This document shows, piece by piece, positions 46,801 through 58,625 of a stretch of 64,000 nt of DNA. This DNA comes from Saccharum officinarum. Lineage: Eukaryota; Streptophyta; Magnoliopsida; Poales; Poaceae. Under the pieces are notes generated by a model. It was not told the origin of the DNA. It did no database searches and was given only the letters and a program-made list of their open reading frames with translations. Numbering within the stretch: position 1 is the first letter of the stretch; each line of letters starts with the position of its first letter. Location of the stretch: contig CM036179.1 in assembly GCA_020631735.1 (NCBI GenBank), positions 20,079,063 through 20,143,062 of the forward strand, read 5' to 3'. Made by a program: the position numbers and the translations under genes.

Positions 46801-46897
46801 TCCACATTCAGATACGATGTAGAGCTAGAGGCTGGCATCACTTGGTAGACCAACTGCGATTAGGTGCCCAAAGCGAGTCTATAGTAGCAAGGTTATC
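43854..46897 (+). repeat. 3' LTR of the Athila element, interrupted and truncated
   Basis: The parts 43854-43979 and 45967-46897 match the 5' LTR in the same orientation. The LTR is interrupted by B2 and stops at 46897, about 200 bases before its expected end, where LTR C3 begins. The missing end was not found further right in the window. Confidence 0.83.
43980..45961 (-). mobile_element. Solo LTR B2
   Basis: 1982 bp with ends TGTTGAC...GTCAACA and a perfect 5-bp duplication ATGTT (43975-43979 and 45962-45966). The uninterrupted site exists in the 5' LTR at about 6308-6320. It shares with B1 its general sequence, a minus-strand TATA box (GGGCTATATAAGC, about 45289-45301) and the AACTAGA-rich stretch (44890-45060). 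No pol or second LTR is present. Confidence 0.9.
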
Positions 46898-48190
46898 TGA
46901 AACACCCTAGGTGTTAAGCGTGCATTAGCATTTCAAATCATGAGCATGAGCATCATCTTGCATTCATAATCACATGTGATAATAATAGTAACATGGAATC
47001 GAAACATGCGAAATATGACTTCGAAACATAAATGCTGCATGTGCTTGTTTAAATACAATTTTGCCATGATTATCCTGGTTAGGCCATTGAAACATGTTTG
47101 GTTATTAGTGCAAATCATTTAGAAATGTTTAGCAAAAAATTTGGAGCAAGTTTGGTATTCAAAGTTTCCTCAAATTTTGCTTTTAAAAATAATCTAGAAA
47201 AATGGAAATTTTGTTTAAAATGAACTTTGAATCTCTAATTTAAAATCTAGTTGGAATTTTAAAATATACCTTTAAGCAAAGTTGTAGAGAATCAAATTCT
47301 AAACAACTTTTTTTGGGTCAAGTTTTGAAAATGCCATTTTCTACTTCAAAATTTGAATTTGGGGCTGTTTAGTAAAAATTTGGAATTGAAAATATAAAGA
47401 AAAAAAGGCTTTTCTTGCTTACTGGACTGCGCCCCTCCTTTCTCGGCCCACGACCAAAGCCGGCCTGGCCCATCCACCCCACCTCCCTCCCTCTCCCGAC
47501 CGCGATCAGGCCGCGGCCGCCCCGTGGCGTCCGTACGCTGGCGACGGCCGACGAGTGGCGCCCCGCAGGTCCCACCGTCTTGCCCTCTTGAGCCCATCCA
47601 TGCCCGCTCCCATTTTAGCTCCCCATTTTCCTCCTCTCTCGCTTCTCCTCACGGAAGCAACGCCTCGACGTGCTCGTCGGAGCCATGAGCGCCACTACAC
47701 CATTGCCGGCCGCATTGCTCAACTTCACCGTCATTGCTCACGCCTCCGCCTACGCCTTCACCCGACCATCCTCGCAGTGCATTCCGTAGCCCCTATCGTC
47801 GAGGTGAGGGGGCCAATTTGGCCGGCCTTTATTCGTTGCCGCTTGCTGGAGCTTGGCTCCGTGCGGGTGAGCTGCTCCACTCATTTTCCTTCTCCCTTTT
47901 CGCATGCACCAGCTTCACCTAGCGATGCTGGAGCTCCAGCGCCCCTCCGGCCACCGTACCATGCCCTAGAGCAGCGTGGCCACTATGTGGTAGCACTGCC
48001 ATGTGCCATGCGCGCCGGCGTGCTTGCTCCGGTGAGCCTTGGCACCAGTCGGTGCAGCTCGGTTCCTCGAGCACGCTCGTGCCGCCCGCGCCGCCATTGG
48101 GCTTGCTGCTGGCGAGAACCGGACCGACAGAGCCTCTCCCTACCTCAGTGTCACTGACCAGTGGGGTCGGGAGGCCCACTGTCAAAGCTT
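46898..48190 (+). mobile_element. Truncated family C LTR (C3)
   Basis: It begins TGAAACACCCTAGGTGTTAA and follows C1 and C2 through the AT-rich start and the GC-rich block to about 48190, where similarity ends. About 2.7 kb of the expected LTR is absent. The open frames in the GC-rich block (47550-48190) are not supported as genes. Confidence 0.75.
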
Positions 48191-48229
48191 AGCCATAGCC
48201 TGAAAACGGGCCAAGCCAAGTTAGGAAGT

Positions 48230-49200
48230 AGGCTGGACCAGTCCCAAACCCAATGACCATTTTTTTCAAAAACCAACTAGGCAGCTAGGCCGAGTTTTGA
48301 CTACCATATATAGTACAAACAACTAGTTTTCGAGTGTGCTCTATGCCTCTATTTATACCTCTCCCTCTCCTAGTTTGCTTGCTGTTGTTGCTCTCCATTC
48401 ATATACCATGACCAGAATCCCTTGGCCACTCCTCTCTATCCCTTTATGAGTGTGATTGCTTATAGAGAAACTAATCCTTCATTAGAGAGTGAGCCTTGAT
48501 TTGTGAGAAAGCCTTGGTGGCATTAGAGAGCTTGAGCAAGTTGAAGAATTCTGGTTTGTTGCATTTGTTACTCTTGGAGCTTTGCTCCTAGGTGGCTAGG
48601 CATCACTGGCAAGCACCCGAGGGTGTGGGTAGCTGTAGTAGTCTAAAAGGCTTAATCTCACTACTGCAATAGGAAAGTGGTTGCTTAGTGGAATTATCGA
48701 AAGAGGTTGCTTTGGACCTGGCCAGTAATAGGCTTTGTTAGGTCAGTCACGGCTTCCACAATGAAGAAGTACGGCACCTTTGATCAATCAAACTTTGGTC
48801 AAACAAATCTTGGCATCTCATGATTGGTTTGCCTCACATTTGTTCACGTTGCATACATTATTTGTGTTTCCGCTTGTAGCTACTCGAGTGTGGTTGTTTG
48901 TGCTTGCAGGGAGAGTGTGAACTATTCATGCACTAGCAAGAAAGCCACACACCAAGTTACATCGACATAGAAGAAGTGGGAGGCTCAAACACTTTGGGCG
49001 TGCAGTCTACGCAAAACCGGCTAGGCTGGTATTACGACCTGGCCAGTCTGGGTTGGGCACCGTAGTCAGTTAGGCAAGCAAAAACCAGCCAAGTCAGCTT
49101 TTGCACCTTGGCTAGGATGGGTTTGCCATTATGATTTAGTGTTTTAATTGCTAACCTTTGTCAAAAAGTTTTGTAGTCTATTCACCCCCTCTAGGCATCA
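48230..49200 (+). mobile_element. Copia-type LTR fragment
   Basis: The phrases TTGTTACTCTTGGAGCTTTG and GTCTATTCACCCCCTCTAGG correspond in order to parts of LTR D1 (about 41228 and 42071). The segment is therefore the downstream part of a SIRE/Maximus-like LTR of a different subfamily. Its exact ends are not visible. Confidence 0.6.
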
Positions 49201-49209
49201 ATACAGTCC

Positions 49210-50087
49210 TTTTAGCTGATCAATATGATTTCCTATGACTAAGTTACAAGCAATCATTTGACTCTTGACGGGGGTAACAATAAGGCACGGATTTCTTAAG
49301 GTGAATAGTAAGGTACAAAGAAGAAGCTTAAAATAGTTGGCGTATCTAGTAGGAGTACAATGAGAGAGTACAAGAATCCTAAATTACTTCTACTACTAAG
49401 CACAACTCTAGTAAGAACTATAGCAAGACAATTAAGTTAAAAAATATCAGCATTTGAAATCCCTTCGAGACCTGACCCAAGCGCTGACCAATGATTGATG
49501 CAATAAACCACACACATCCCTACACTTTAAGAACTAGCCCTATAACATGGTGGAATGCATAGGATGACCAAGGTTGTCATCACCTGCCAACTACCACAAA
49601 CAATAAGTGGGTGGGATGGGGGCTAGCTATAAACATAGGCAAGCTATAACCTAAGCACCACGCTTGTGCTATACACTTAGTACTCTAGTCCTAGCTCTGG
49701 TGAAATATGACTAGAGCACTCTAAAAGAGCGATGATGATACAACCAGACTAAACAAGATAGTTAACTATAACAATAAGTTATACAAAAGCTTCAATAGTA
49801 CTACTATAAGTAAGTAATACTTGAGTAGAGCACTTAAGTAAAGTAGAAAGTAATATATCCAAATAAGGAAAGTCTTAGAAAATAGGAAAGCTACAAGAGC
49901 TATGCCAAACTCTGAAGACTAGTTCTAAACTTTGAGGAGAGCTTAACCCAACTCTAACTCCCACTACTAGCCTAACTACTATAGAAGTGGACTACTCTTG
50001 CTTCCTTGGAGTGATCTTCCTTGAGATGTTGAAGATGATTATCAAAGGGAACCCAAACCCATATTTATAGTGCAAAGGAGCATGGGG
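49210..50087 (-). mobile_element. LTR B-like fragment
   Basis: The sequence around 49600-49680 (GCAAGCTATAACCTAAGCAC and CACGCTTGTGCTATACAC) resembles the region of B1 near 28150 and B2 near 44715. A minus-strand TATA-like phrase (CACTATAAATATGGG, about 50058-50072) lies at the same relative place. It is broken by LTR D2 at 50088. Confidence 0.5.
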
Positions 50088-51764
50088 TGAAAGGTGCTAG
50101 TTTGTTTTTCGTAATTCAGTGATAACCTAGGTGGACTATTATGTGTTTATATTGAGATACATAGGTGATTAGTCCATAGGCACACTAGTTTGAGCAACTT
50201 GAGCCATGGTAGTGAAGTGGATTGGATTTGTTGCAAAGCTCAACTAGTTGTGACGAAGGAGCTCATTGCATATGAGACATGACATGATATCATATGGCTA
50301 GGTGGATAAGATATAGAGACATGGCCTGGCTATGATGGACCAGGTTGCAAGCGTGATGAACCGCACATGGCAGAGAATCTTTAGCAAGGACTTAGCGCCT
50401 ATGTACTAAGGGAATAGTGAAGAGCAAGAGAAGTTGTGATCGATGAACTAATAAGTTCACATGGTGATGTAAAGTGGATCATATCATTCAAAGAAAGATC
50501 AAGCCAAGTGTTGATTTTTTATGATCAAGTGGCTTGATGAAGAATGATAGAGGAACTTAATGCTATGGGCAATGATCAAAGGTAGCATGGTTGGCGACAC
50601 CTATGGATGATCATTGTCCATCATTTGATGAAGATGGAGGTTGGATGCTTGCATCACCAATATGGAGATAAAATGGAATGTGCAATGCAAAGGTATATTT
50701 GTAGGTCATTTCATTTCATTGGTTTAAGGTTGTGTAAAGAAGTGCATGACCGAGTTTAGGATAGATGGTCATAATAGTAAGAGAGGCACACTTGTTTGCA
50801 TATCAATCATCTAGTGCCACTTGAGTGATCTAACTTTGCATGCATTGCTAGGATCGAGTGGTGGTTAGTTGAAAAATGGGTTTGAAAACCTTTTGAAAAA
50901 TGATTTGTGAAAATGCTAACATGGACTTATGGTGGTGGTTCTCTTGTGGGACAACACTTGAGGTTAGAATAGTTATAAAGGTTTGTAAACTTCTTAAGAT
51001 TGGTTGAAACCAGTGGAGAAGACGGTTGCGAGAAAGGTGATGAAATATGTTCAAAGGGTTGCATGTGGTGTCCTGGCAGTGGGCGGTGGAGAAGACGGTG
51101 GCGAGAAAGGTGGCAAAAGATGTGTCCTATGTGTGGTGGATAGTGTAGGCAGCCATGGCACATGGGCCACTAGCTATGGCCTAGCCTAGACGACTGGGAG
51201 GTTGAACTGCGAAGAGGGCAGTCGGAACGCCCGCTGGGCTACTGCGTGGGAGCAAGCCATTTGAGTTTGTGGGCCGCACCATCACATCCGGTGTGCACCG
51301 AACGGGACTGGATGGGGGCCCACTAGACAGGTGATCTAGAGACCATTTTTTGGAGACTATTGAGTCAGGTGGTTGGGCCAGATGCATCCGACTGGTGGAG
51401 GCGCTGAGCCACCTAGCGGTGGGATCGCTAGGTTGGCTGATTTACAAGTGCGGCCACTCGGTGTCAGTAGCCGTTGGCGCGTGTGGGAGATGACCGTTGC
51501 TCCTAGCAGTGGGACTATCGGACCTAGCAATGGACCGCTAAGCATGCAGGAGCTCATGTGAAAGGGGAAACATCTAGTTTTCCCCTCCCTCTATATATAG
51601 AGGGGTAGCCAGCCCTTGGGGTGAGTTGAGCACCTTGGGGATGTGTTTCCCAAGTATTGTGCTTAACTTTGGGCCTCTACTCTCATATGTTTGATTGAGA
51701 GAGTGATTCCTAGTGCATTGCATTGAGTGATTATATCGAGTGGCACTAGGTGATCGAGTTGCAA
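50088..51764 (+). mobile_element. Truncated copia LTR (D2)
   Basis: It starts TGAAAGGTGCTAGTTTG and follows D1 as far as the phrase CGAGTGGCACTAGGTG...GAGTTGCAA, then stops abruptly at about 51764. The last 900 bases of a D-type LTR are missing. Short open frames here are not genes. Confidence 0.75.
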
Positions 51765-52735
51765 CATGATGATCATCTTCAACAAGAAGTGGACACCTTG
51801 AAGATGAAAATAGAAGAAATTGAAGAAGCAATGGTCAAGACCCAAGAAATTGTGCACAAGGACCAACAAGAGATGGAGAAATTCAAGAACCAAGAAGTTA
51901 GTGATCTACTCCTTTAGTGCATCTTGAGCCTCAACCAAGGTAATTCCTAAATGTTGTATGTATTGTCATGTACTTCCTGTGCTAATTTGTTTTAGTAGCA
52001 TTGTATGGTCTTGTGTGGTGAACTGAGGTGTGGTGTGGTATTGCTGGTAAGTCTTAATAAGTTTATGAACCTATGCTTATGTTAGTTGGTCCAAACTAAT
52101 GTCATGTGTGTGAACTTAACTTGTGGTCATTGATTCAGATCGTGTGTGTGTGTGCGGGGGAACATTAGATGTATGAGCTGATGTGTTGTGCTCAGTGGAT
52201 TGTAATCTTGTTATGTTTCTAAAATGAGCCAGGAAAGGGCTAGGAGCATAGAATGGGATGACCTGAATGCAATGAACGTGTATAGTTTGAAATTCATCAA
52301 ATTTCTATGATGAAAAGACCATTAGTAAAATACCTCATAAACAAGTGCAGGTTTCCACATCATCGCATACGTATCCGCCATGTCATTGTACACATGTCGA
52401 CCATGTTATCATAGGTTGTGTCTGCCATGTCATCGTAAATGTGTCAACCATTTGGATGCCCAATGCCGACCACATCAACGCACATGTGTTAACCACATGG
52501 ATGCCATGCTGGATAGGTGGGCCTGAATGGGTTCTTCGATAGTAGTTGAATCATCATGTATCAAATGCTTATCTATGATGAATTATGCTAAATTTTTATT
52601 TAGTTTCATATGTGACACGACAAACATGATTACAATGATTTTGTCATTTCTTCCATCACACATGATTTACACTGATGATATTGGCCTTTTGACAAAAAAT
52701 GGTTTTGCATACATTTGGGTTTTTTTCTAGTAGTG
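51765..52735 (+). mobile_element. CACTA-2, right end
   Basis: The end CTAGTAGTG at 52727-52735 is the reverse complement of CACTACTAG and follows a T-rich stretch, the usual CACTACTAGAAAAA terminal repeat. Subterminal repeats at 52345-52510 reiterate the pattern TGTC(G/A)(A/C)CCATGT(C/T)ATCGTA. The left part of the element is missing at the D2 junction. Confidence 0.75.
51780..51917 (+). pseudogene. C-terminal coiled coil of a CACTA-encoded protein
   Basis: A frame reading LQQEVDTLKMKIEEIEEAMV and onward to VSDLLL then stop (TAG at about 51916). The heptad-like E/K/I pattern is typical for the C-terminus of TNP1/Transposase_24-like proteins. Only about 45 residues remain. Confidence 0.5.
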
Positions 52736-54073
52736 ATATATTATGCAACCGCAATCCTTTGTCTAGTGCTAGTGGAGTATGCGGTTGATGTCTCCATGGG
52801 TTACAGGAGTTGAGTTACTTAAGCTAAGTTGGTCAAGAGGATGATACTCGGTTTAGGTAGATTAACTTGGTGGCTCCTTACAGCTATATAATTAATTTAT
52901 TTGATAGGACATTTGTTAAATGGCAATTAATTATTATAAACTTCACCAAACAAGTTAGGCTGGTGTTTAGTGAAACTAAGTAGGACACACTACTATTAGA
53001 ACAACAATCAACCATTTAGTAATTATTAGATTAGTCAAATCATCTTTGCCATTCAAGCAATATGCAATGATAACTAATTTATTTTCCCATAACATTTCTA
53101 TAGAATAGTACTAAATTTCTATTTTGCCCTAACAATGGGGTGGTCAAAGATCGCAGCAAAAATGTCATTAATATTTTGAATGTGCTAAAATCACCTAGAT
53201 AAGCTGCTTACAAGTCATTTGGTTTTCTTAATCATTGGTGGCTATTGGCGAGGAAGGAGGATATGGCCATGGAGGGGCTTCTTTTCAAGCTAAAGGAAGG
53301 CCTAACAAAGTGGTGACATGTCTATAAAATTGGACATTTGCTTCGATCGATGGTGAAGGTGCTTTTTGTTGGTCTATTGTGTAACCTATTGCGTGGTTTG
53401 TAAGATGGTAACCCAAGGGTATTATTTAAGCTTTCAATAAAAGCTAGATCAAGGCCTTTGTCCTAAAGTTAGTAGTGGTATCCTAGTTTGATATGATTTA
53501 CAAGTATCTGAAAAGGGAAGTCCATATATAACTTTTAAGAACTATTAGCTTGATTTAGTATATACTTTGATTAATTAAATTCTAAAAAAGTCCTAAAGTA
53601 ACCCTGCTCTATCAAACAAAATCCCAACATGTTGAAAGGCAAACTCATGTACTTGGCAACATCACCAAGTCTCCACTGACTGACTTATATGGATTTGTGA
53701 AATATTGGTAGAATTTCCTTCTTAAACATGACCGTACCGACAATGTGGATATGTAGAATGTAGAACTTCCCCTTCTAAAACAACACAACATGTAACAAAG
53801 AAATGCCATACATGAAATTTACTTCAGGAACAATCAAATCGATGACAATTTGCTCTAATCAATCCCAACTCTAGAAGGAAGCTATGTTCTACTCTTTTGG
53901 ACATAGACATTTTTCATTTTAAGCTAAACTAGTATAGATGGATGAAAATAAAGTAGAAAAGGAAGACATAGGAAAAAACTATACAAAAATAGAAAGATAT
54001 TAACAAAAACACATGCTAATTAACAGACAAATAATTCATTGAATGAAAGATGGTCCATCAAAAGCACAAATAT
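52736..54073. other. Intergenic sequence, nothing recognised
   Basis: AT-rich sequence with no credible ORF. A short GC-richer part at 53240-53340 might be a decayed coding piece but I cannot place it. Confidence 0.5.
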
Positions 54074-54079
54074 TTATCC

Positions 54080-54295
54080 ATGAGTGATGAAGTAGCAACT
54101 AGACTTATAAGGAACAGTAGAGATATAGTAAATAGAGGTTGTGCAGACAACACAACATATAGTAGCATCAAGCAAAGCACTAGTCAATGTCATCACTAGT
54201 GCACCATCGGGGAAAGCTAGTTCTTCTTTTGACACATCGGGTAAGACTCTGGTGTCATACCAGCCAGGGTTGCTCCGGGAACCAGCTTCTGCAAA
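54080..54295 (-). other. Possible exon of an unknown gene
   Basis: On the minus strand the phrase TTATTTATTTGCAG ends at about 54292 and looks like a good splice acceptor. It is followed by an open stretch (EAGSRSNPGWYDTRVLPDVS, then KEELAFPDGALVMTLTSALL) with a hydrophobic C-terminal part. The longer frame up to 54493 is low-complexity and AT-rich, as expected of intron. I do not recognise the protein. No partner exons were found. Confidence 0.25.
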
Positions 54296-54493
54296 TAAAT
54301 AAATTAATATTCCATTTTCATTAATAATCTTGATAAGTGCTTTAGTATGATGTCTAATTTTTTTTGCCAATAGTAAGCATGCATTAAGTTCTCCTTTTTC
54401 CCATTTTTCATACCTCCCATGTTTTGGACTATTTGACCAAAAATATGTGATTGATATGGACAATAGATTCAAGAAAGAGATCCCACAAAACAA

Positions 54494-55539
54494 ACACTTG
54501 TACTAAGTCAAAACCAAACCACTCAACCAAAGCTATGATTGAGACAAAGAAGCATTTCATAAAGAGATCGAGAAAATGAATGCCTATTATTAGGCTAGCC
54601 AATATATTAGTGCTCTTCTACTCCAAAATACAACACTTCTCTTCACATTTAACCAGGGACAACATTGCTTTGCTACAATCTAGATGCAGAGGTACTAATC
54701 GGCTGCTAGCCACTAATAGCTACCACTAGCATAGATGACACACATTGCCACACTACCATAAATTAGAAAGATAGTGACTCTAAGAGGGTGTGGCAGCAAC
54801 AGAGATAAAACATCCACTAACCCTTGTTAATATATCTTTACTCCTCATACCTCCCTTCATCAAAATTGAATGTGGTCATGTCCCTACAAAGCCCACAATG
54901 TGGAACATATAACATATGTTGGAGACTTGATGTGCAACTATGATGCATCAACAAATTCCACAACATCATGCCCATAGGCACCTGAATTACCCTGATGCAT
55001 AAACATGTTCCACAACAACATGCCCATAGTCACCTAAAATCATCTTTGATCAGGTCATGGGTCATGGTTGAATTACACGCACAGGTCATGAGTTTCTAAA
55101 AACACTAGTGGGAGGCTTTAGTTTGGATCGAGTGACCACAACTTTTCTGTGTCGAAGAACTTTGATAAGCCACATATGCATAATTATAGAAGATCAATAC
55201 AAAACAATAAAAAAAAATTAAATTTGGTAGCATACAATGGCCTATTCAACTTGGGATAATGTTGTGGTACTAAAAGTGGCATCAATCCCGACCTCTGTAC
55301 TATTTGATGAGAATCAAACATATAGGGTACATTAAACCATCGAATTAATGGCATGATGGTTCGATTAATCCCCTGGCTGATTCTCCAAATTAGCTAGCAT
55401 CTCAAGGGCTACTCTTGTCATGTACGCTCGTGCGTACACTCCAAGCCATAAGTGTATGGCTTGGTGGACCTCAAAATGCCTATTCCAGAGAATGCCTCAA
55501 TGACTAAGGGATGAAGACGAGGTGTTAAGTCCATGTTCA
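54494..55539. other. Intergenic sequence with a small tandem repeat
   Basis: No gene seen. At about 54940-55035 a 54-bp unit containing CCACAACA(T/A)CATGCCCATAG occurs twice in tandem. Confidence 0.55.
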
Positions 55540-57611
55540 AGCCATCCTTGCTCGGGGACTCGGGGGCTCAACCCAGGCACAAGAAGTTCCTGACCCAAGG
55601 GAACCCAAGAAAAGCAAGCGCCCCCATAGTCCCTCGGCCTTGGCTCAGGCTAAGCTCCCACTCTGAGCGACGCTACGAATATCCCTAGGAATATATCAAT
55701 TATCTGGAGCCTGATAGGTGCATAGAGCAACAATGCTTGTTTCTCTCCACCACTATGAGGTGGTGTCATCCACACCTAGAACAAGGTCACACCTAGGGTG
55801 TGACGTGCCATGATAAGGATCGTCATGCAGCTACATAGAAGATCATAGGCCCGCACGACAGCCTCCATCCATGAGGGGGCAGATGCTTGGTGTATCAAGG
55901 AAGCCACGAGAAGGTACACCTAGGGAAGGCACGATGGTGTAGGCAGCACCTACGGTCAGCACTAGGTAATGGCAGGAGCTGTCAGGGAGCAGTCAAGAAA
56001 TTGTTAGCCTCTAGCTATGAGAAAATAGGACTCATGGCACTATGAAGGGGAAGATCAAAGACTAAGGCAAGAAACCCTAAGAAAACCCTAAGCAACCATA
56101 TGACTTGTAATCCTATCGCTCTCTAAGATATAAGGTAGGGCATGAGCTCCTATACAGGTGAGGGGAGGGAAATCCATCTGATCTAGATAGATCAAACCTT
56201 AGAGTAGCATAGTGCTCCCTCTACATCTCTCTCTTTCCCCATTATAAGAACTTGATTGAGCATTCCTAACATAAAGAATGCCACTGTTGGATGTATGGCT
56301 TAGACGCTCGAACCAGGATAAACCCTTGTGTTTTGATGTCTAAGCCACCTGAGGCACACACATCGACCCATGTGAACAACCAGATTACTACTACAGAGAT
56401 GAACCCATGACATTTGGCACGCTAGGTAGGAGGCAGCGTCATGTGTGATCATCACCCATCGGTGTCCTAGGTCACCATCCTTGCCGCTAAACTTAGAGGC
56501 ATCACCCCCGAAGGTGACGTGTGCTTCTCTAATGAGAGCATCTCCGTTGGTAGGGCCTTCTCCCCCGACCAAGCTCACATCTTTAGGAGTCAGGACTATG
56601 TCATTGATCATAGCGATGAGCTCCATCTTTTTTGAGGAACCTCATTAGAGGAAAGTAAGTCCTCGACGTTGTTCCCCCAATAGGCCTCCTATGCGCTGAC
56701 CTAGAGGTGCTATCCCTAAACCAACCATGGCAGAGCGATGTTGGATGTTTTACACTTTGGCCAACGTACATCATTAGATTACCACCAACGAGGAGCTACC
56801 ATTGCACCCCGCTTCTGGTGCGCCCTTCCAGATCTCTCATACAGGGTCTAGAACTCTGCAACAATGTTTCAGCTTGAACTAGAATAGTTCATGAGCTGAG
56901 TGGCATGGCCCCCAGTGGTGTCATCCTTACCGGTGCCACTGGGACTGATGTTCCCTCGCTGTGTACCTTCTTTGAGATATTCTCGGGGCCTAACTAGGAG
57001 TACGACTCCAACGAGGCTGATAGCTACTTCCCGAGGCCTGAGTGCCTCTACCTCCATGGGGAACATCATTCCACCAACAAGACCGAGGTCACACCCTCGT
57101 ACCTAACACTAACTCATCATACCCTCTAGGAGAAGGTCGAGTGCCTCAAGGCTCAACAAGCTGATCTCGAGGCTAAATGCATCAAGCTTGAGCTGAAGGA
57201 GGAGATGGAGTGCTGGCAAGCAAGTAGTGCGCGTACCTACACGCACACTATCTAGTGAAGTCAACAATGGCGCGGGGCTCTTGGCACACCATGTTTCCTT
57301 CAAGTGGCATACAACATGGCCCTATGAGATATTAGGTAGGGCGTGGTCTCCTATAGAGGGGACGAGAGGGAAATTCATTGGATCCTGGCAGATCAAACCC
57401 TAGAGGAGCATAGCACTCCCCCAACATCTCTCTCTCTTTCTCCATCGTAAGAACTTGATTGAGCAATCCTAACATGAAGAACCTACTTTTGAATGTAGGG
57501 CTTATATGCCCAAACTTAGATAAACTTTTATGTTTTGAGTGCTTAAGCTGCCAGAGTCACACACTCCCGTCAAACAACCTGAATACTACCACAGAAACAA
57601 ACCACAACACA
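55540..57611 (+). mobile_element. Gutted Tat-like retrotransposon
   Basis: A first LTR ends at 56412 (...ACCCATGACA) and is followed by a Tat-type primer site TTTGGCACGCTAGGTAGGAG. The 3' part of the LTR (about 56120-56412) recurs at about 57320-57611, so the remnant has two partial LTRs around only 0.9 kb of internal sequence. The left limit is uncertain; a GGGACTCGGGGGCT motif at about 55556-55569 may mark it. Pol is absent. Confidence 0.65.
56413..57310 (+). pseudogene. gag: Decayed gag N-terminus of the Tat-like remnant
   Basis: A frame near 57000 gives EYDSNEADSYFPRPECLYLH and then, after a stop at 57127, a coiled coil (EKVECLKAQQADLEAKCIKL). This resembles the acidic segment and coiled coil at the N-terminus of Tat gag, as also seen at 34476-34886 on the other strand. 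Stops and frame changes are frequent. Confidence 0.5.
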
Positions 57612-57663
57612 TTGACCATGCCTAAAACATTGACCATGATTAGTTGTCAATATAGAAATGGTT

Positions 57664-57927
57664 AAATGCATTAGCGGCCCCTAAACTTGCCAAGGGGTGC
57701 CTCTTATTTCCATAAACTTTGAAAACATATTTTTGGGTCTCTAAACTTGTTAAATGGTACATTGCACATACCTAAACTTATAAAATGGTGCACCATAGGT
57801 CCATTTCTAGACCATATCGACAATGGTGGTGCACCACTTAACAAGTTTAGGTACCTAAAAATACATTTTCAAAGTTCGCGGATCTAAATGCCATCCCTTG
57901 ACAAGTTTAAGGACTACTCGTGCATTT
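57664..57927. mobile_element. 264-bp MITE with long inverted repeats
   Basis: The left arm starts AAATGCATTAGCGGCCCCTA and continues AACTTGCCAAGGG. The right arm, reverse complemented, reads AAATGCACGAGTAGTCCTTA and continues AACTTGTCAAGGG. The arms stay partly complementary further inward (CTTTGAAAA and the TAAACTTGTTAA phrase), so the element can fold back over most of its length. It has no coding capacity. The superfamily cannot be fixed because the target duplication is unclear. Confidence 0.75.
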
Positions 57928-58419
57928 GACTTGAATATTTTGTCATCCTAAGTCACCTTTCCTTTCTAGGAGATCCCCATATACAGAGCAAGAGTTTTGA
58001 TCAATAGAATTCTAAATGATTCATATCTAAAGTCATCTTCAACATAGAAAGGGTAGACCAATATTGGGAAGGATAAAGTTCACAACAAGCTAATTGATAT
58101 CAAATATAGATTGTTGCTAGACTTCTCGTATGAAATTAGAAATTTCTCTAACTTGATGAACAAAATTTCAAAAGCACATGCATGGAAAGAAGGCATATTT
58201 TACTGCCATGAGATCAATTAGTAGTTGCATGAACTGATACTTCCCACCTACCAAGTTTTGAGGTCTTGGTTAGTAGGGAAATTGCATTGGAGTTGTACAA
58301 TCTTGGATTTCAATCTATTTTGGTGGGGACAAAGCGAGTTCCATGGAAATGTCCTCAGCTTTCCCTATTTGTGCAATTATAGCTATACTAATGCTCTAAA
58401 TAGTGTGTTGTCCCATACT
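57928..58419. other. Intergenic sequence, nothing recognised
   Basis: AT-rich, with short open frames only. Confidence 0.5.
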
Positions 58420-58625
58420 TTAGGCCGCCACCGCTCTAGGCTGGCCGACGATTGATATGCTTGTTGGCCTATCGGGCTTTTAACAAATACTCGGGCCAGG
58501 CTAGCCTAACCGTTTTTTCTTGGGCCACTAAAACTAGCGCTAGGCCCATCTAGTAAGCAGCCACGAGCCGGCATTAGCCCAATGGGCTCAGACTAGGCCG
58601 TTGGGCCAGGCCGGGCCAAATTTGC
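58420..58625. repeat. GGGCC/GGCCC-rich repeat
   Basis: Dense short inverted motifs (GGCCGG, GGGCCAGGC, GGCCCA, GGGCCGGGCC) mark a dispersed grass repeat. A related stretch begins at about 63930. Its class is not determined. Confidence 0.5.

Larger units (their letters stand above)
6189..46897 (+). mobile_element. Athila-lineage Ty3/gypsy retrotransposon, broken by nested insertions
   Basis: The element starts with TGTTGGCGGT at 6189 and keeps the Athila order: LTR, tRNA-Asp-type primer site, gag, protease, RT, RNase H, integrase, long 3' region, polypurine region, 3' LTR. The internal sequence becomes continuous only when five insertions are removed (7814-17459, 20857-37713, 39616-42109, and 43980-45961 plus the abutting 46898 junction in the 3' LTR). 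The RT block CIDYQKLNAATKKDHFPLPF followed by IDEMLERL is diagnostic of the Athila lineage. All genes contain stops and frameshifts. The far end of the 3' LTR is missing, so the target duplication of the whole element cannot be tested. Confidence 0.88.
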
